Shown: positions 8,456 to 17,179 of the stretch, piece after piece | How the letters are laid out: every line of letters starts with the position of its first letter | Position numbering within the stretch: the stretch's first letter is position 1 | NCBI GenBank assembly: GCA_025757685.1 | Contig: CP107220.1 | Coordinates: 273,501-337,500 of the forward strand | DNA length: 64,000 nt | From: Oscillospiraceae bacterium | GTDB taxonomy: Bacteria > Bacillota > Clostridia > Oscillospirales > Acutalibacteraceae | Reading direction: 5' to 3' | Program-made: the position numbers and the translations under genes | Notes under the pieces: generated by a model | What the model was told of the DNA's origin: nothing | Databases searched by the model: none | Seen by the model: the letters and a program-made list of their open reading frames with translations, nothing else

Positions 8456-8489
8456 AAAAGGAACGCGGCTGGCAGTCGGGTTCCTTTTC
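8456..8489 (+). terminator. Intrinsic terminator after the aldo/keto reductase
   Basis: AAAGGAAC at 8457-8464 pairs with GTTCCTTT at 8480-8487, followed by T-rich DNA. A TTGACA at 8492-8497 starts directly afterwards and may be the -35 of the ABC exporter promoter, but no good -10 lies at the right distance. Confidence 0.7.
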
Positions 8490-8566
8490 GTTTGACAGTG
8501 CCGGCGGAATATGCTACCCTTTTACCAAGAACGGCGGGCGGCGGCCCGTGATTTGGAGAGAAAAGA

Positions 8567-10399
8567 ATGCCCTATATGCAAATGACAGAGGAGCAGTTCA
8601 AGGTTCCTGTGCTAAAAAATGTGATCTATGCCCTGCGCCTGGTGTGGCAGACGGACAAGCGCCTGCTCATCGGCTATCTGTTGCAAGAGGGGCTGTATGC
8701 GGTGTTTTCCCGCTATTTGCAGAATATTTTGTTCTTAAAGATCCTGCTGGATGTGATCACCGGCAGCGGCGACTTTCGCACTTATGTGGGGGAGTTGGTG
8801 GCGTTTGCCCTTTTGGCGCTGGTGGTGAAGGTGGCCCAGTGGGAGGGTATGCGCATGGAGAAGTGCGCCACCAAGCGGGTGCTGAAGTTGCTGAACGACC
8901 GGATCTTTGAAAAGGCGCTGTCTGTGGATGTGGCCTGTTATGAGAACCCGGAATTCTACGACAAATATCAGCGGGCAACCATGGTGACCACCAATAGCTT
9001 TTTTGACCTGATCTGCTTTGATTTTTCTGCCTTTGTGGCGGATGTGGTGGCGCTGGTGTGCGTGATGGCCACCGTGGCGGCGGTGCACCCGCTGTATCTG
9101 CTGTTTTTGGTGCCGGTGTTCTTTGTGTTCGCCGTAGAGGTGTATAAGAGCAAGTGCGTCTATCGGCGGGATATGTCCATGACCGCCAACAAACGAATGC
9201 AAGCCTATGTGCAGCGCACGGTGTACCTGCGAGAGTACGCCAAGGATATGCGCACCTCCAATATCTTTGCCGTGATGGTTCGGCGTATGGAGGCGGCCAC
9301 CAAGGCCAATGTGCGCATTTTGAGGGACTACGGCGTGCGGCTGTTTTTGTACAGCGTAGTCAGCAGCCTGCTTGGTGAGCTGCTGCCGGTGCTGGGCACT
9401 TATGCCTTTGCCTGCCACAGCTTTGTGCAGGGCAGCGGGCTGACCGTGTCCGGCTTTAGCGTGGTGGCCTCCGGCATTAACGCGGTGCGGGAGTCTACTC
9501 TGGACACCACCGAGTGCTTTGACGAAATGACCTTGATGGCGTTGTATTTTCAGAATTTGCGGGAGTTTTTGGACTATCAGCCCCAGGTGGTATCCGGTCC
9601 TCTGCCGGTGCCGCCGCTGGAGACGCTGGAATTTTGCCATGTGGACTTTACCTACCCGGGCACCGATCGACGGGTGCTCCACGATGTGAACTTTACCCTG
9701 CGGCAGGGCGAGACCCTGGCGGTGGTGGGCATTAACGGCGCCGGCAAATCCACTCTGGTCAAGCTGCTGTTGCGGTTTTACGATCCTACCGGCGGCCAAA
9801 TTCTCTATAACGGCAAGCCGCTGCCGGAATATGACCTGGAGCAGCTGCGGGCTGCCTTTGGCACCGTGTTCCAGGATTATAAAAATTTTGCTCTGTCCGT
9901 CAACGAGAATGTGATCGGCCACGCTTGTACCCCGACGGAAAAAGCTCTGGCAGAGCGGGCACTGCGCCACAGCGGTGTGTGGGACAAAATTGCCTCGCTG
10001 CCCCGGGGAGCGGACACGGTGCTGACCCGAGAGTTTGACGAGGCGGGCACCGGCCTGTCCGGCGGCGAAAATCAAAAGGTGTCCACCGCCCGGCTGTTTG
10101 CCCGGGACTTCCAGATCGCCGTGCTGGACGAGCCAAGCTCCGCCCTGGATCCGGTGGCGGAGTATAAAATGTATGAGAATTTGCTGCAAGTGACAGAGAA
10201 CAAGACGGTGATCTTTATCTCGCACCGGCTGTCCAGCGCGGTGCTCAGCGACCGCATTTTGGTGCTGGCCGACGGTCAGGTGCAGGAGAGCGGCTCCCAC
10301 CGGCAGCTGATGGAGCGAAACGGACTGTATGCGGATATGTTTCGCCTGCAAGCCTCCGGTTACAAGCAGGAAGGGGGTGCCGCCGGTGCGCAAGCCTAA
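8567..10399 (+). CDS. ABC exporter half-transporter, subunit 1 (TMD-NBD)
   Basis: 610 residues: N-terminal six-helix transmembrane domain (about 30-330) and C-terminal nucleotide-binding domain. NBD motifs are Walker A GINGAGKSTL near residue 388, Q-loop VFQDYKNF, signature LSGGENQK, Walker B IAVLDEPSSALD with the catalytic Glu, and switch His in FISHRLS. All elements needed for ATP hydrolysis are present. The next gene is a paralogous half-transporter overlapping it by 14 bp, so the pair very probably forms a heterodimer. The substrate is unknown; peptides, lipids or drugs are typical for this class. There is no linked precursor peptide or regulator. Confidence 0.9.
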   Translation: MPYMQMTEEQFKVPVLKNVIYALRLVWQTDKRLLIGYLLQEGLYAVFSRYLQNILFLKILLDVITGSGDFRTYVGELVAFALLALVVKVAQWEGMRMEKCATKRVLKLLNDRIFEKALSVDVACYENPEFYDKYQRATMVTTNSFFDLICFDFSAFVADVVALVCVMATVAAVHPLYLLFLVPVFFVFAVEVYKSKCVYRRDMSMTANKRMQAYVQRTVYLREYAKDMRTSNIFAVMVRRMEAATKANVRILRDYGVRLFLYSVVSSLLGELLPVLGTYAFACHSFVQGSGLTVSGFSVVASGINAVRESTLDTTECFDEMTLMALYFQNLREFLDYQPQVVSGPLPVPPLETLEFCHVDFTYPGTDRRVLHDVNFTLRQGETLAVVGINGAGKSTLVKLLLRFYDPTGGQILYNGKPLPEYDLEQLRAAFGTVFQDYKNFALSVNENVIGHACTPTEKALAERALRHSGVWDKIASLPRGADTVLTREFDEAGTGLSGGENQKVSTARLFARDFQIAVLDEPSSALDPVAEYKMYENLLQVTENKTVIFISHRLSSAVLSDRILVLADGQVQESGSHRQLMERNGLYADMFRLQASGYKQEGGAAGAQA

Positions 10400-12191
10400 G
10401 CATGCGGAAGAGCACTCCATGTTCTCCAATTTATTCTACTTTTTGCGGCTGCTGTTTGCAGCCTCCCCGGCGCTGGTGATCGGCGAGCTGGCATGGGGCG
10501 TGCTGACGGTGCTGCCCGGCCAGCTGGTCAGCGTGCTGGGGGTTAAGTATGTGATCGACATTGTCACCTCCGGTCGGGACTTAAAGCGGCTGTACGCCGT
10601 GGTGGCCGTTGTGGTGGCGCTGCTTGCGCTGTGCCGGCTGGCGTCCTATTTGTATCGGGAGTTCTTTTGGAATGTGCAAAGGGAGAAAGCCTATTACCGG
10701 CTGAACCGGCGACTGTATGCCAAGGCGGCGGAGCTGGACCTGGCGTCTTATGATGACCCGGAATTTTACAACCGCTTTATTCTCACCATTGAGTCCTCCG
10801 GCGACAACATCCAAAACCTGCTGGGCCTGGTGCGCCGGTACTTTGGCAACTTGATCTCGCTGATTGCCATTTCCTCTGTGCTGCTGACCATTGACCCGCT
10901 GTGTTTGGTGATTATTTTGGCGTCTATTTTGCTGTTTTTGCCCCTAAGCAAGGCCATTAGCAACTTGCAGGTGCAACGCCAGGTGGAGAACACCCGCTAT
11001 CATCGGCGGGCAGACTACTTCCAGCGGCTGTTTTACTTGCAGGATTACGCCAAAGAGGTGCGTATGAACGGCATTGCGCCTCTGCTGATGGAGCGCTACG
11101 ACCAAGCGGCGGAGGATGTGATCGCCTGTCAAAAGAAATATTACGGCAAGATCACTCGCCGCTATCTGCTCCAGGAGACCGGCGTGCAGGTGTTGGGCTT
11201 TATGTTTGTACTGCCCATGTATCTGGGCTACCTGGTGCTGGTGCGCCACCAGATCAGCCCCGGGGATTTTGTGGCCAGTTTTAACGGCGCCTATGCCATC
11301 GCCATGAGCCTGAATTTCCTCACCGTGTGGGGCGTTGCCCAGTTTGACGAGCGGGCCAAGCTGATCGAGAAGTACCGGGCCTTTCTCCACGCCGAACCCA
11401 CCATTCGGGACGGGGCGCAGGCGGCGCCCAAGAGTCAGTCCGGCGAGATCAAGCTGGAACACCTGACCTTTACTTATCCCGGTGGGGCGGCGCCTGTTTT
11501 GCAGGATATTAACCTGACGATTCACCCGGGGGAGAAGATCGCCCTGGTAGGCTACAACGGCGCCGGTAAGACCACCTTGACCAATTTGCTGCTGCGGCTG
11601 TATGAGCCCTCCGTTGGGCGGATCCTGATTGGTGGGCAAGACATTCGGGACTGCACCCTGCAAAGCCATCGGGATCGGTTTGCGGCGGTGTTTCAGGACT
11701 TCCAGCTGTTTGCCTGTCGGGTAGGGGAGAATGTGGCGCTCAGTCCGCAGTTTGACCCGGAGCGGGTGCGCCGTGCGCTGGACCACAGCGGCTTTCAGCG
11801 ACCTTTGCCCCGGGGCGTGGATACCCAGCTGCTGCGGGAGTTTGACGATGACGGACTGATGCTTTCCGGCGGCGAGAGCCAAAAGGTGGCGGTGGCGCGG
11901 GCATTCTACAAGGACTGCCCCTTTGTGATCCTGGATGAGCCATCTGCCAACTTGGACCCGGTGGCGGAATACCAGCTGAACCGGGCCATGCTGGAGGCTG
12001 CCAGGGACAAGACGGTGATCTTTATTTCTCACCGGTTGTCCACCACGGTGCAGGCGGATAAAATTTATGTGATGGAGCAGGGTCGGATCATAGAGAGCGG
12101 CTCGCACAGTGAACTGATGGCGGCAGACGGCACCTATGCTTATATGTTCCGCCTGCAAGCGGAGAAGTATAAGAACGCCAAAAGTGAATAA
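10386..12191 (+). CDS. ABC exporter half-transporter, subunit 2 (TMD-NBD)
   Basis: About 601 residues with the same architecture as its upstream partner. It carries Walker A GYNGAGKTTL, Q-loop VFQDFQLF, signature LSGGESQK, Walker B VILDEPSANLD and HRLS. Both NBDs keep the catalytic Glu, so neither site is obviously degenerate, unlike many heterodimeric exporters. I chose GTG 10386 because the AGGAAGGGGG run ends about 8 nt before it; GTG 10377 is the alternative. The start lies inside the end of subunit 1, indicating translational coupling. A terminator follows immediately. Confidence 0.9.
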   Translation: MRKPKHAEEHSMFSNLFYFLRLLFAASPALVIGELAWGVLTVLPGQLVSVLGVKYVIDIVTSGRDLKRLYAVVAVVVALLALCRLASYLYREFFWNVQREKAYYRLNRRLYAKAAELDLASYDDPEFYNRFILTIESSGDNIQNLLGLVRRYFGNLISLIAISSVLLTIDPLCLVIILASILLFLPLSKAISNLQVQRQVENTRYHRRADYFQRLFYLQDYAKEVRMNGIAPLLMERYDQAAEDVIACQKKYYGKITRRYLLQETGVQVLGFMFVLPMYLGYLVLVRHQISPGDFVASFNGAYAIAMSLNFLTVWGVAQFDERAKLIEKYRAFLHAEPTIRDGAQAAPKSQSGEIKLEHLTFTYPGGAAPVLQDINLTIHPGEKIALVGYNGAGKTTLTNLLLRLYEPSVGRILIGGQDIRDCTLQSHRDRFAAVFQDFQLFACRVGENVALSPQFDPERVRRALDHSGFQRPLPRGVDTQLLREFDDDGLMLSGGESQKVAVARAFYKDCPFVILDEPSANLDPVAEYQLNRAMLEAARDKTVIFISHRLSTTVQADKIYVMEQGRIIESGSHSELMAADGTYAYMFRLQAEKYKNAKSE

Positions 12192-12195
12192 CGAT

Positions 12196-12231
12196 AAAAA
12201 AGCGAACGATTTTTATATCGTTCGCTTTTGT
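12196..12231. terminator. Bidirectional terminator between ABC exporter and DUF4363 gene
   Basis: AAAAGCGAACGAT/ATCGTTCGCTTTT hairpin with A- and T-tracts between two convergent genes. Confidence 0.9.
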
Positions 12232-12235
12232 GTTG

Positions 12236-12613
12236 CTAAAAGATGTTGCCCACCGTTACCTTGCTGTTGTCGTAGATCTCTGCCAGTTCCGTTTGGCACT
12301 GGCGAATGGTGGGGCGCAGATCGTCGCTTTCGTCCCCAGCCAAGGGTTGCAGGGTGCCCAGGGTTACCCCCGCCTCTTGTAAAGCGCGGTGCTCCATGAG
12401 CACGCACAGGGTGGGGTAGCGGGCGGTCCAAATGTTTTGCAGTTGGCGGGCCTTGCGTTCTGCCTCCGGGTAATTCTCTTCTGCGGCGGCTGCGTCCATG
12501 CTTTGCAGTAGGGTCTCAATATTCTCAAAGGTGGTCTTGACCGTGTGCTGTTCAAAGATACACAGCCCTGCCACCAGCAGCAAAAACAAAATGGCAAACC
12601 AAGTGCGCTTCAC
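12236..12613 (-). CDS. DUF4363 family membrane-anchored protein
   Basis: 125 residues: one N-terminal hydrophobic segment (FAILFLLLVAGLCIF) then a helical, charged extracytoplasmic domain with Trp in the IWTARYPTL region, as in DUF4363 proteins. Its ATG overlaps the stop codon of the upstream DUF421 gene. In clostridia DUF421 and DUF4363 genes are often paired, and both recur near spore genes. Molecular function is unknown; by position it may be an accessory to the DUF421 protein. Confidence 0.75.
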   Translation of the reverse strand: MKRTWFAILFLLLVAGLCIFEQHTVKTTFENIETLLQSMDAAAAEENYPEAERKARQLQNIWTARYPTLCVLMEHRALQEAGVTLGTLQPLAGDESDDLRPTIRQCQTELAEIYDNSKVTVGNIF

Positions 12614-13287
12614 TTTTTTCTCTCCTTTTTTACGGCAAAGACGGTGCCGCTGTCATCTATGGTCACCACCAGCTGTTCACCGGGGCGCAGGCTCTCCTTT
12701 TGCAGCGCCTTGGCAATGGCCGCCGTGTCCAGCACTTGGTCACCGAAATATTCCGGCACAATGTGGCCGTCGGTGACTACGGGTATGGGAAAGCCGTTGT
12801 CCGGCGTCGGTACCCCCAACTGTTTGGGGGTCACCGGGCTTTCCTCCGTACGCAGCCGCACGGACAGGCTGCCGTTGGTCTCTACCACCGCTTCCTCCAC
12901 GGTGGACAGATCAAATACATCCTTTTGGCGTAGGGCGTCTATCAAATCGTCTACGGTAAAGCGCAGGCGACGCATTTGCTTTTGATCCGGTTTGCCGTGG
13001 CGTATGAGAAAGATGGGTCGCCCTTGCAGCAGGTTTCGCAGCCGCAGGCTTTTCATGGACGCCACGGAGGCGAGAATTTCCAGACTTACCAGTAGCAGCA
13101 TGGGCAAAAAGGCGTTGGCCAGGGGCATGGTGTTGTCTTGTAGGGGAATGGAGGCAATCTGGCTTACCAATATGGTAATGACCAGCTCGTGTGGGTTCAG
13201 CTCGCCGATCTGGCGCTTGCCCATGATCCGCATAGCCAGAATGACGGTAAAGTAGATCAGCAGTGCGCGAATAAGAGTTACTGTCAT
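12610..13287 (-). CDS. DUF421 (YetF/YrbG-type) membrane protein
   Basis: About 225 residues: three N-terminal transmembrane segments containing the family hallmark MRIMGKRQIGELNPHELVI, followed by a soluble domain with the VDDLIDALRQKDVFDLSTVEEA pattern. B. subtilis relatives (YetF, YdfS, YrbG and others) are inner-membrane proteins, several of them found in spores. ATG 13287 is chosen because GGTGATT precedes it and it gives the usual short N-terminus; GTG 13296 is possible. Divergent from the germination operon, which fits a spore-related role (inference). Confidence 0.82.
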   Translation of the reverse strand: MTVTLIRALLIYFTVILAMRIMGKRQIGELNPHELVITILVSQIASIPLQDNTMPLANAFLPMLLLVSLEILASVASMKSLRLRNLLQGRPIFLIRHGKPDQKQMRRLRFTVDDLIDALRQKDVFDLSTVEEAVVETNGSLSVRLRTEESPVTPKQLGVPTPDNGFPIPVVTDGHIVPEYFGDQVLDTAAIAKALQKESLRPGEQLVVTIDDSGTVFAVKKERKK

Positions 13288-13355
13288 TTCAATCACCGGT
13301 TGTATTTTGTGAATAAATCCCCCGGTTATGCCAAAATTAGTACGGGTGATAGAAA

Positions 13356-14816
13356 TTGGAAAACCTTAGGCGCCAATATAACGATAATGTACAGAAATTT
13401 AAGGCGGACTTTGCGGACTGCTCGGATTTTTTGCTCAAGGAGGCGGAAACCGGCGGTCGCAAGTGTTTTTTTGCTGTGATGGACGGATTGGTGGATTCTT
13501 TGCAGCTGGGGCAGATGATTATGGGACCGGTGCTGGGGGCACAGGTGAAGGCCCGCACGCCGGACGAGCAGTTTAGCCAGCTGATGCGCACCTGCGTGCA
13601 GTCGGTAGAGCTGAAAGAGGCAGAGACCTTCGAGGATGCTTACTATTATTTGATGAGCGGCTTTTGCGTGTTTGTGTTGGACGGCTGTCCCCGGGCTATG
13701 GTCATGGGTATTCAGGGTTGGACCAAACGCAGTACCGACGAGCCGGAGAGCGAAAGCAATGTGCGCGGAGCCAAAGAGTGCTTTGTGGAGTCTGTGAACG
13801 ACAACAAGGCGCTGCTGCGCAAGCGCATGAAAACCCATCACTTAAAGTTGCGCCAAATCCAGCTGGGCACCGCCGCCCCAACCCCGGTGGTACTGGCCTT
13901 TTTGGATGACCGTGCCGCGGCGGAATTGGTGAATGCGGTGGAGCAGCGGCTAAAGGACGCGCATTTGAATACGGTGGCGGATTACGGCGAACTGGTGCCC
14001 TTTTTAGACACAAATATGCGTTCCTTTTTCTCTGCCGTAGGCACCACGGAGCGCCCGGATGTGTTGGCGTCCAAGCTTTATGAGGGCCGGGTGGCGGTAC
14101 TGGTGGAGGGCACGCCCTTTGTGCTTTATGTGCCGTATCTTTTCAGCGATAATTTTCAGTCTTTGGATGATTACGATTATCCGCCGTTCTTCGGCGGATT
14201 TGTGCGGCTGCTGAAGTATTTCAGCTTTGGTATTTCCGTGTTTTTGCCCGGGGTGTATGTGGCGCTGGGCACTTTTCATCAAGAACTGATTCCCACCAAC
14301 TTGCTGTTTACCATTGCGTCGGCAGAGTTCCGTACCCCGCTGTCCCTGATGAATGAGGCCATTATGACTCTGATCTTTTATGAAATCATGCGGGAGGCGG
14401 GGCTGCGGTTGCCCAAGGTCGTCGGCCACGCGGTGTCTATCATCGGCGCCATTGTTATCGGTGAGGCCACCGTGTCTGCCGGGCTGATCGGCGCGCCTAT
14501 TTTGGTGATTATCGCCATTACCGCCATTGCCTCTTATGTGGCGTTTCCGCTGTATGACAGCGTGTCGGTGCTGCGGCTCTTGTTTATCCTGGCCGGGGGA
14601 CTCACCGGACTTTACGGTTTGATGCTGGGCATGGCGGCGCTGTTTGTAAATATTTGCAGTCTCAGCCCCTACGGCGTGCCGTACGCCGCCCCCATCGCGC
14701 CGCTAAATGTGCGCTCCCTGGGCGATGTGTTTTATCGGGAAAGTTGGACCAAGCTGGCCCGCCGCCGGGTGCGGGTACAGGATCTGCGGGGTGCGCATAT
14801 TGACCAGTGTGAATAA
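13356..14816 (+). CDS. Spore germination protein, GerA family A subunit
   Basis: 486 residues with the GerA domain: a soluble N-terminal region to about residue 265, then about five transmembrane segments. Family landmarks include YEGRVAVLVEGTPFVLYVP and PYDYPPFFGGF-like DYDYPPFFGG, followed by FLPGVYVALGTFHQELIP. Together with the next two genes it should form a nutrient germinant receptor in the inner spore membrane that triggers germination. There is no ATG in frame nearby; TTG 13356 follows GGTGAT by 5 nt. GAATA at 13311-13315 could be a sigma-G-type -35, but the matching -10 is poor, so forespore control is an inference from family. Confidence 0.88.
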   Translation: MENLRRQYNDNVQKFKADFADCSDFLLKEAETGGRKCFFAVMDGLVDSLQLGQMIMGPVLGAQVKARTPDEQFSQLMRTCVQSVELKEAETFEDAYYYLMSGFCVFVLDGCPRAMVMGIQGWTKRSTDEPESESNVRGAKECFVESVNDNKALLRKRMKTHHLKLRQIQLGTAAPTPVVLAFLDDRAAAELVNAVEQRLKDAHLNTVADYGELVPFLDTNMRSFFSAVGTTERPDVLASKLYEGRVAVLVEGTPFVLYVPYLFSDNFQSLDDYDYPPFFGGFVRLLKYFSFGISVFLPGVYVALGTFHQELIPTNLLFTIASAEFRTPLSLMNEAIMTLIFYEIMREAGLRLPKVVGHAVSIIGAIVIGEATVSAGLIGAPILVIIAITAIASYVAFPLYDSVSVLRLLFILAGGLTGLYGLMLGMAALFVNICSLSPYGVPYAAPIAPLNVRSLGDVFYRESWTKLARRRVRVQDLRGAHIDQCE

Positions 14817-15852
14817 CAGCAAAATTTCTTCGTTCAGTCTGTTTGCCATGCTGTATATCAGCCGCCTGGTGGTGAGCCTGACCCATGTGCAGTCTATTAT
14901 GGCAGGTAAGTTGTCTACCCAAATGCTGATGAGCGTGGGGGTAGCGCTGGTGCTTTCCCTGTTGTTTGCGGTGCCCGCGCTTCTTTGTGTGCAGCGGGAC
15001 TGCTCACCGTTGGCGCACAGAACGATGGGCACTCTTTATGCCTGTAATTTTATCTTTTTGGCGGGGATCAATGTGAGCCGCTTTGCCTACTTCGCCTCTG
15101 CCCGGTTGAATCCGGAGGCCAAAAGTTGGGGATTTGCCTTGCTGATTCTTCTATTTGCGGTGTATGGGGCGTTGGTTGGGCTGCAAGGATTGTCTCGTTT
15201 TTCCGGCTTCGCCTTTTGCCTGATTGTGCTTGTGGTAGCGGTGGTGCTGGGCTTTAATGTGCAGCACTTCCAATGGTTCAGTCTGTTTCCGCCAGGCAGC
15301 AATACCGTGGGTGAAGTGGTGCGAAACGGCGTGGTGCTGTCTGCCAATACGGCAGAGATTACGATCTTTTTGGTGCTGGCGGATCGGGTGGTCATCGGCG
15401 GACGTCGTTTTGGTGCCTTTTATGGCGCTATGGGGTGTTCGTACCTGACTACGAGCCTGCTGTTTCTCTTTGCCATCGGCGTGATGGGGGACGCGGCCGG
15501 GTTACAGGCGTTTCCGATTTATACCCTCTCTCAGCTGGCAGGCAGCGGCTCAATGGTGCGTATGGACGCGCTGTACACCGGCTTTTGGATCTTTGCTATC
15601 TTTATTAAGGCGGCACTGCTGATTTATTGTGCGGCAGTGACCCTGCCGGGCAGCGGTGGGTACAAGGGCAAGTGCCTGGGCGCCGGTTTGGCGACCTTTG
15701 CCGTCAGTTGTGCGCTGGGACGGTTGATGACTGTGGGTCAGCACTCGCCGTTGATCACAGTGGTGCCCTTTGCAGTGTTTTCCTCTCTCATTCCCTTGGT
15801 GTGGCTGCTGGGGCACAGAAAGGCGCGTGGTACAAATGAGACGAATAATTAA
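14800..15852 (+). CDS. Spore germination permease-like protein, GerAB family
   Basis: About 350 residues with ten predicted membrane segments, APC-superfamily fold. It is the B subunit of GerA-type receptors and the likely germinant-binding component. It begins KISSFSLFAMLYISRLVV, typical of the family. Start is uncertain: TTG 14800 has GGGGTG 6 nt upstream; GTG 14809 also fits. Either way it overlaps the end of the A-subunit gene. The germinant cannot be deduced from sequence. Confidence 0.85.
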   Translation: MTSVNNSKISSFSLFAMLYISRLVVSLTHVQSIMAGKLSTQMLMSVGVALVLSLLFAVPALLCVQRDCSPLAHRTMGTLYACNFIFLAGINVSRFAYFASARLNPEAKSWGFALLILLFAVYGALVGLQGLSRFSGFAFCLIVLVVAVVLGFNVQHFQWFSLFPPGSNTVGEVVRNGVVLSANTAEITIFLVLADRVVIGGRRFGAFYGAMGCSYLTTSLLFLFAIGVMGDAAGLQAFPIYTLSQLAGSGSMVRMDALYTGFWIFAIFIKAALLIYCAAVTLPGSGGYKGKCLGAGLATFAVSCALGRLMTVGQHSPLITVVPFAVFSSLIPLVWLLGHRKARGTNETNN

Positions 15853-16960
15853 GCTACTTCTTTGTTTTTTGTTGGTGTCGGCCACACTGTGCGGCTGCTC
15901 CGGACGGCGCACCCTGAGCAATTTGGCGGTGGTGGAGGGCATGAGCATTGACCGGGCGGCCAATGGAGTGTCCGTCTCGGTGCAGACCTTGAATATGACC
16001 AAGAGCGGCAACGGCTCAGAGGCTCTGTCCGGCAATATTACCATCAATACCGCAGAGAGCGGCACCGGTATCTCCCAGGCTCTGTCTAAACTGTCCGAGG
16101 ACTTGTCCCGCAATTTGTTTTTAGGACAAAACAAGATTACGGTGTTCAGCAGCAGCGTGGCACGGCACGGGGTGGGCGACAATATGGATTACTTTGTGCG
16201 CAGCGCCGCCAGTCGGCCGGATGTGCTGCTGTGCGTGGCAGACGGTAATGCCAAGGCGCTGTTGGAGAGTAAGGAAGACGACGCTTTGGTGCCCAGCGCA
16301 AATATGGTGCACCTGTTGCAGAATGGGCAGGATAGCGGTATGGGCGCGGTGGTGTCCGTTAATGACGCGCTGCGCCGCTTTGCCAGTCCTACCTCGGATA
16401 TTTATTTGCCGCTGTTAAAGAAAGCGGGCACACATACGGCTTTTGAAGGGTTGGCGCTGTTTGATGGGGGCAAGATGACCGCCACGGCGGATATGGACGA
16501 TACTTTCGGCATCCTCCTGATGAACGGTAAGATTAAAAGCGGACTGCTAACCCTGCAAAATGACAAGCTGGGGCATATCGGGGTGGAATTGGTGTCCTGC
16601 AAGGTGAGGGCACGGAGCGCCATGGAGAACGGGCGACCGGTGTTTCGGGTAACGGTGCGAACGCAGTTGATGCTGGATGAAGTGCAAAAGGGCTATATCA
16701 GTACCATAGATAATCGCGCCATTTCCGTCATAGAGCACCTGGCGGAGCAAAAGCTGGTGGACCTGTGCACCGGGGCTTACGCCTGCTTGCAGGCCGCCGG
16801 ATGCGACGGCGTGCAGGTTGGGGCGCGGCTGGCCATGTCAGACCCGGCGGGGTATGCAGCGGTTAAAGCGGACTGGAACCGCGCGTTCTCCGCCTCTGTG
16901 ATCCAGGCTGTCTGCCATTGCCGGATTACGAAAATTAACGATAATTCCATCAGAGAATAG
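15836..16960 (+). CDS. Spore germination lipoprotein, GerAC family
   Basis: 374 residues. A lipoprotein signal peptide with a lipobox at ATLCGC (acylated Cys near residue 20) is followed by SGRRTLSNLAVVEGMSID, matching the GerAC N-terminus (normally RELN...). It is the C subunit, attached to the outer face of the inner spore membrane. ATG 15836 lies inside the last codons of the B gene and AGAAAGG precedes it. The operon order A-B-C is canonical and complete. Its last 11 bp overlap the end of a minus-strand small gene. Confidence 0.87.
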   Translation: MRRIIKLLLCFLLVSATLCGCSGRRTLSNLAVVEGMSIDRAANGVSVSVQTLNMTKSGNGSEALSGNITINTAESGTGISQALSKLSEDLSRNLFLGQNKITVFSSSVARHGVGDNMDYFVRSAASRPDVLLCVADGNAKALLESKEDDALVPSANMVHLLQNGQDSGMGAVVSVNDALRRFASPTSDIYLPLLKKAGTHTAFEGLALFDGGKMTATADMDDTFGILLMNGKIKSGLLTLQNDKLGHIGVELVSCKVRARSAMENGRPVFRVTVRTQLMLDEVQKGYISTIDNRAISVIEHLAEQKLVDLCTGAYACLQAAGCDGVQVGARLAMSDPAGYAAVKADWNRAFSASVIQAVCHCRITKINDNSIRE

Positions 16961-17090
16961 GCGCCGTCAGCACCGCAGAGTGGAGCAGGCTTACCAGATC
17001 ACTGCTGCCTTGGGTGTGAAACGCGGCGAACATGGGCACCCCGAATGTGAGCAAAAACAGCAGAGCAAACAGGATCAATACTTTTTTCAA
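16950..17090 (-). CDS. Small single-span membrane peptide (46 aa), unknown
   Basis: Short gene on the minus strand. TTG at 17090 has a strong site AAAGGAGAG 7 nt upstream. The product starts MKKVLILFALLFLLTF, a basic N-terminus followed by a hydrophobic segment, then a short polar tail ending APIL. It is convergent with gerAC, overlapping it by 11 bp, and divergent from citrate synthase. I do not recognise it. The near-consensus ribosome site and the signal-like N-terminus argue against chance. It could be a small secreted or membrane peptide, possibly spore-related by location only. Confidence 0.55.
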   Translation of the reverse strand: MKKVLILFALLFLLTFGVPMFAAFHTQGSSDLVSLLHSAVLTAPIL

Positions 17091-17114
17091 AGCGGATCTC
17101 TCCTTTCAGATAAC

Positions 17115-17143
17115 TTGACATTTGTCTATTATAATTGTATAAT
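17115..17143 (+). promoter_or_regulatory. Consensus sigma-A promoter for citrate synthase
   Basis: Perfect TTGACA (17115-17120) and TATAAT (17138-17143) with 17 bp spacing; the start codon is 37 bp downstream. High constitutive expression is expected. Confidence 0.9.
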
Positions 17144-17179
17144 GATTGTTCTAAATGTATGTTTGAAAGGAGCGATTTT

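Noticed and set aside
8735..10429. 564-codon minus-strand frame opposite the first ABC exporter gene
   Set aside because: Antisense to a complete transporter with all ABC motifs; composition (His/Gln-rich) is typical of complement frames in G/C-rich coding DNA.
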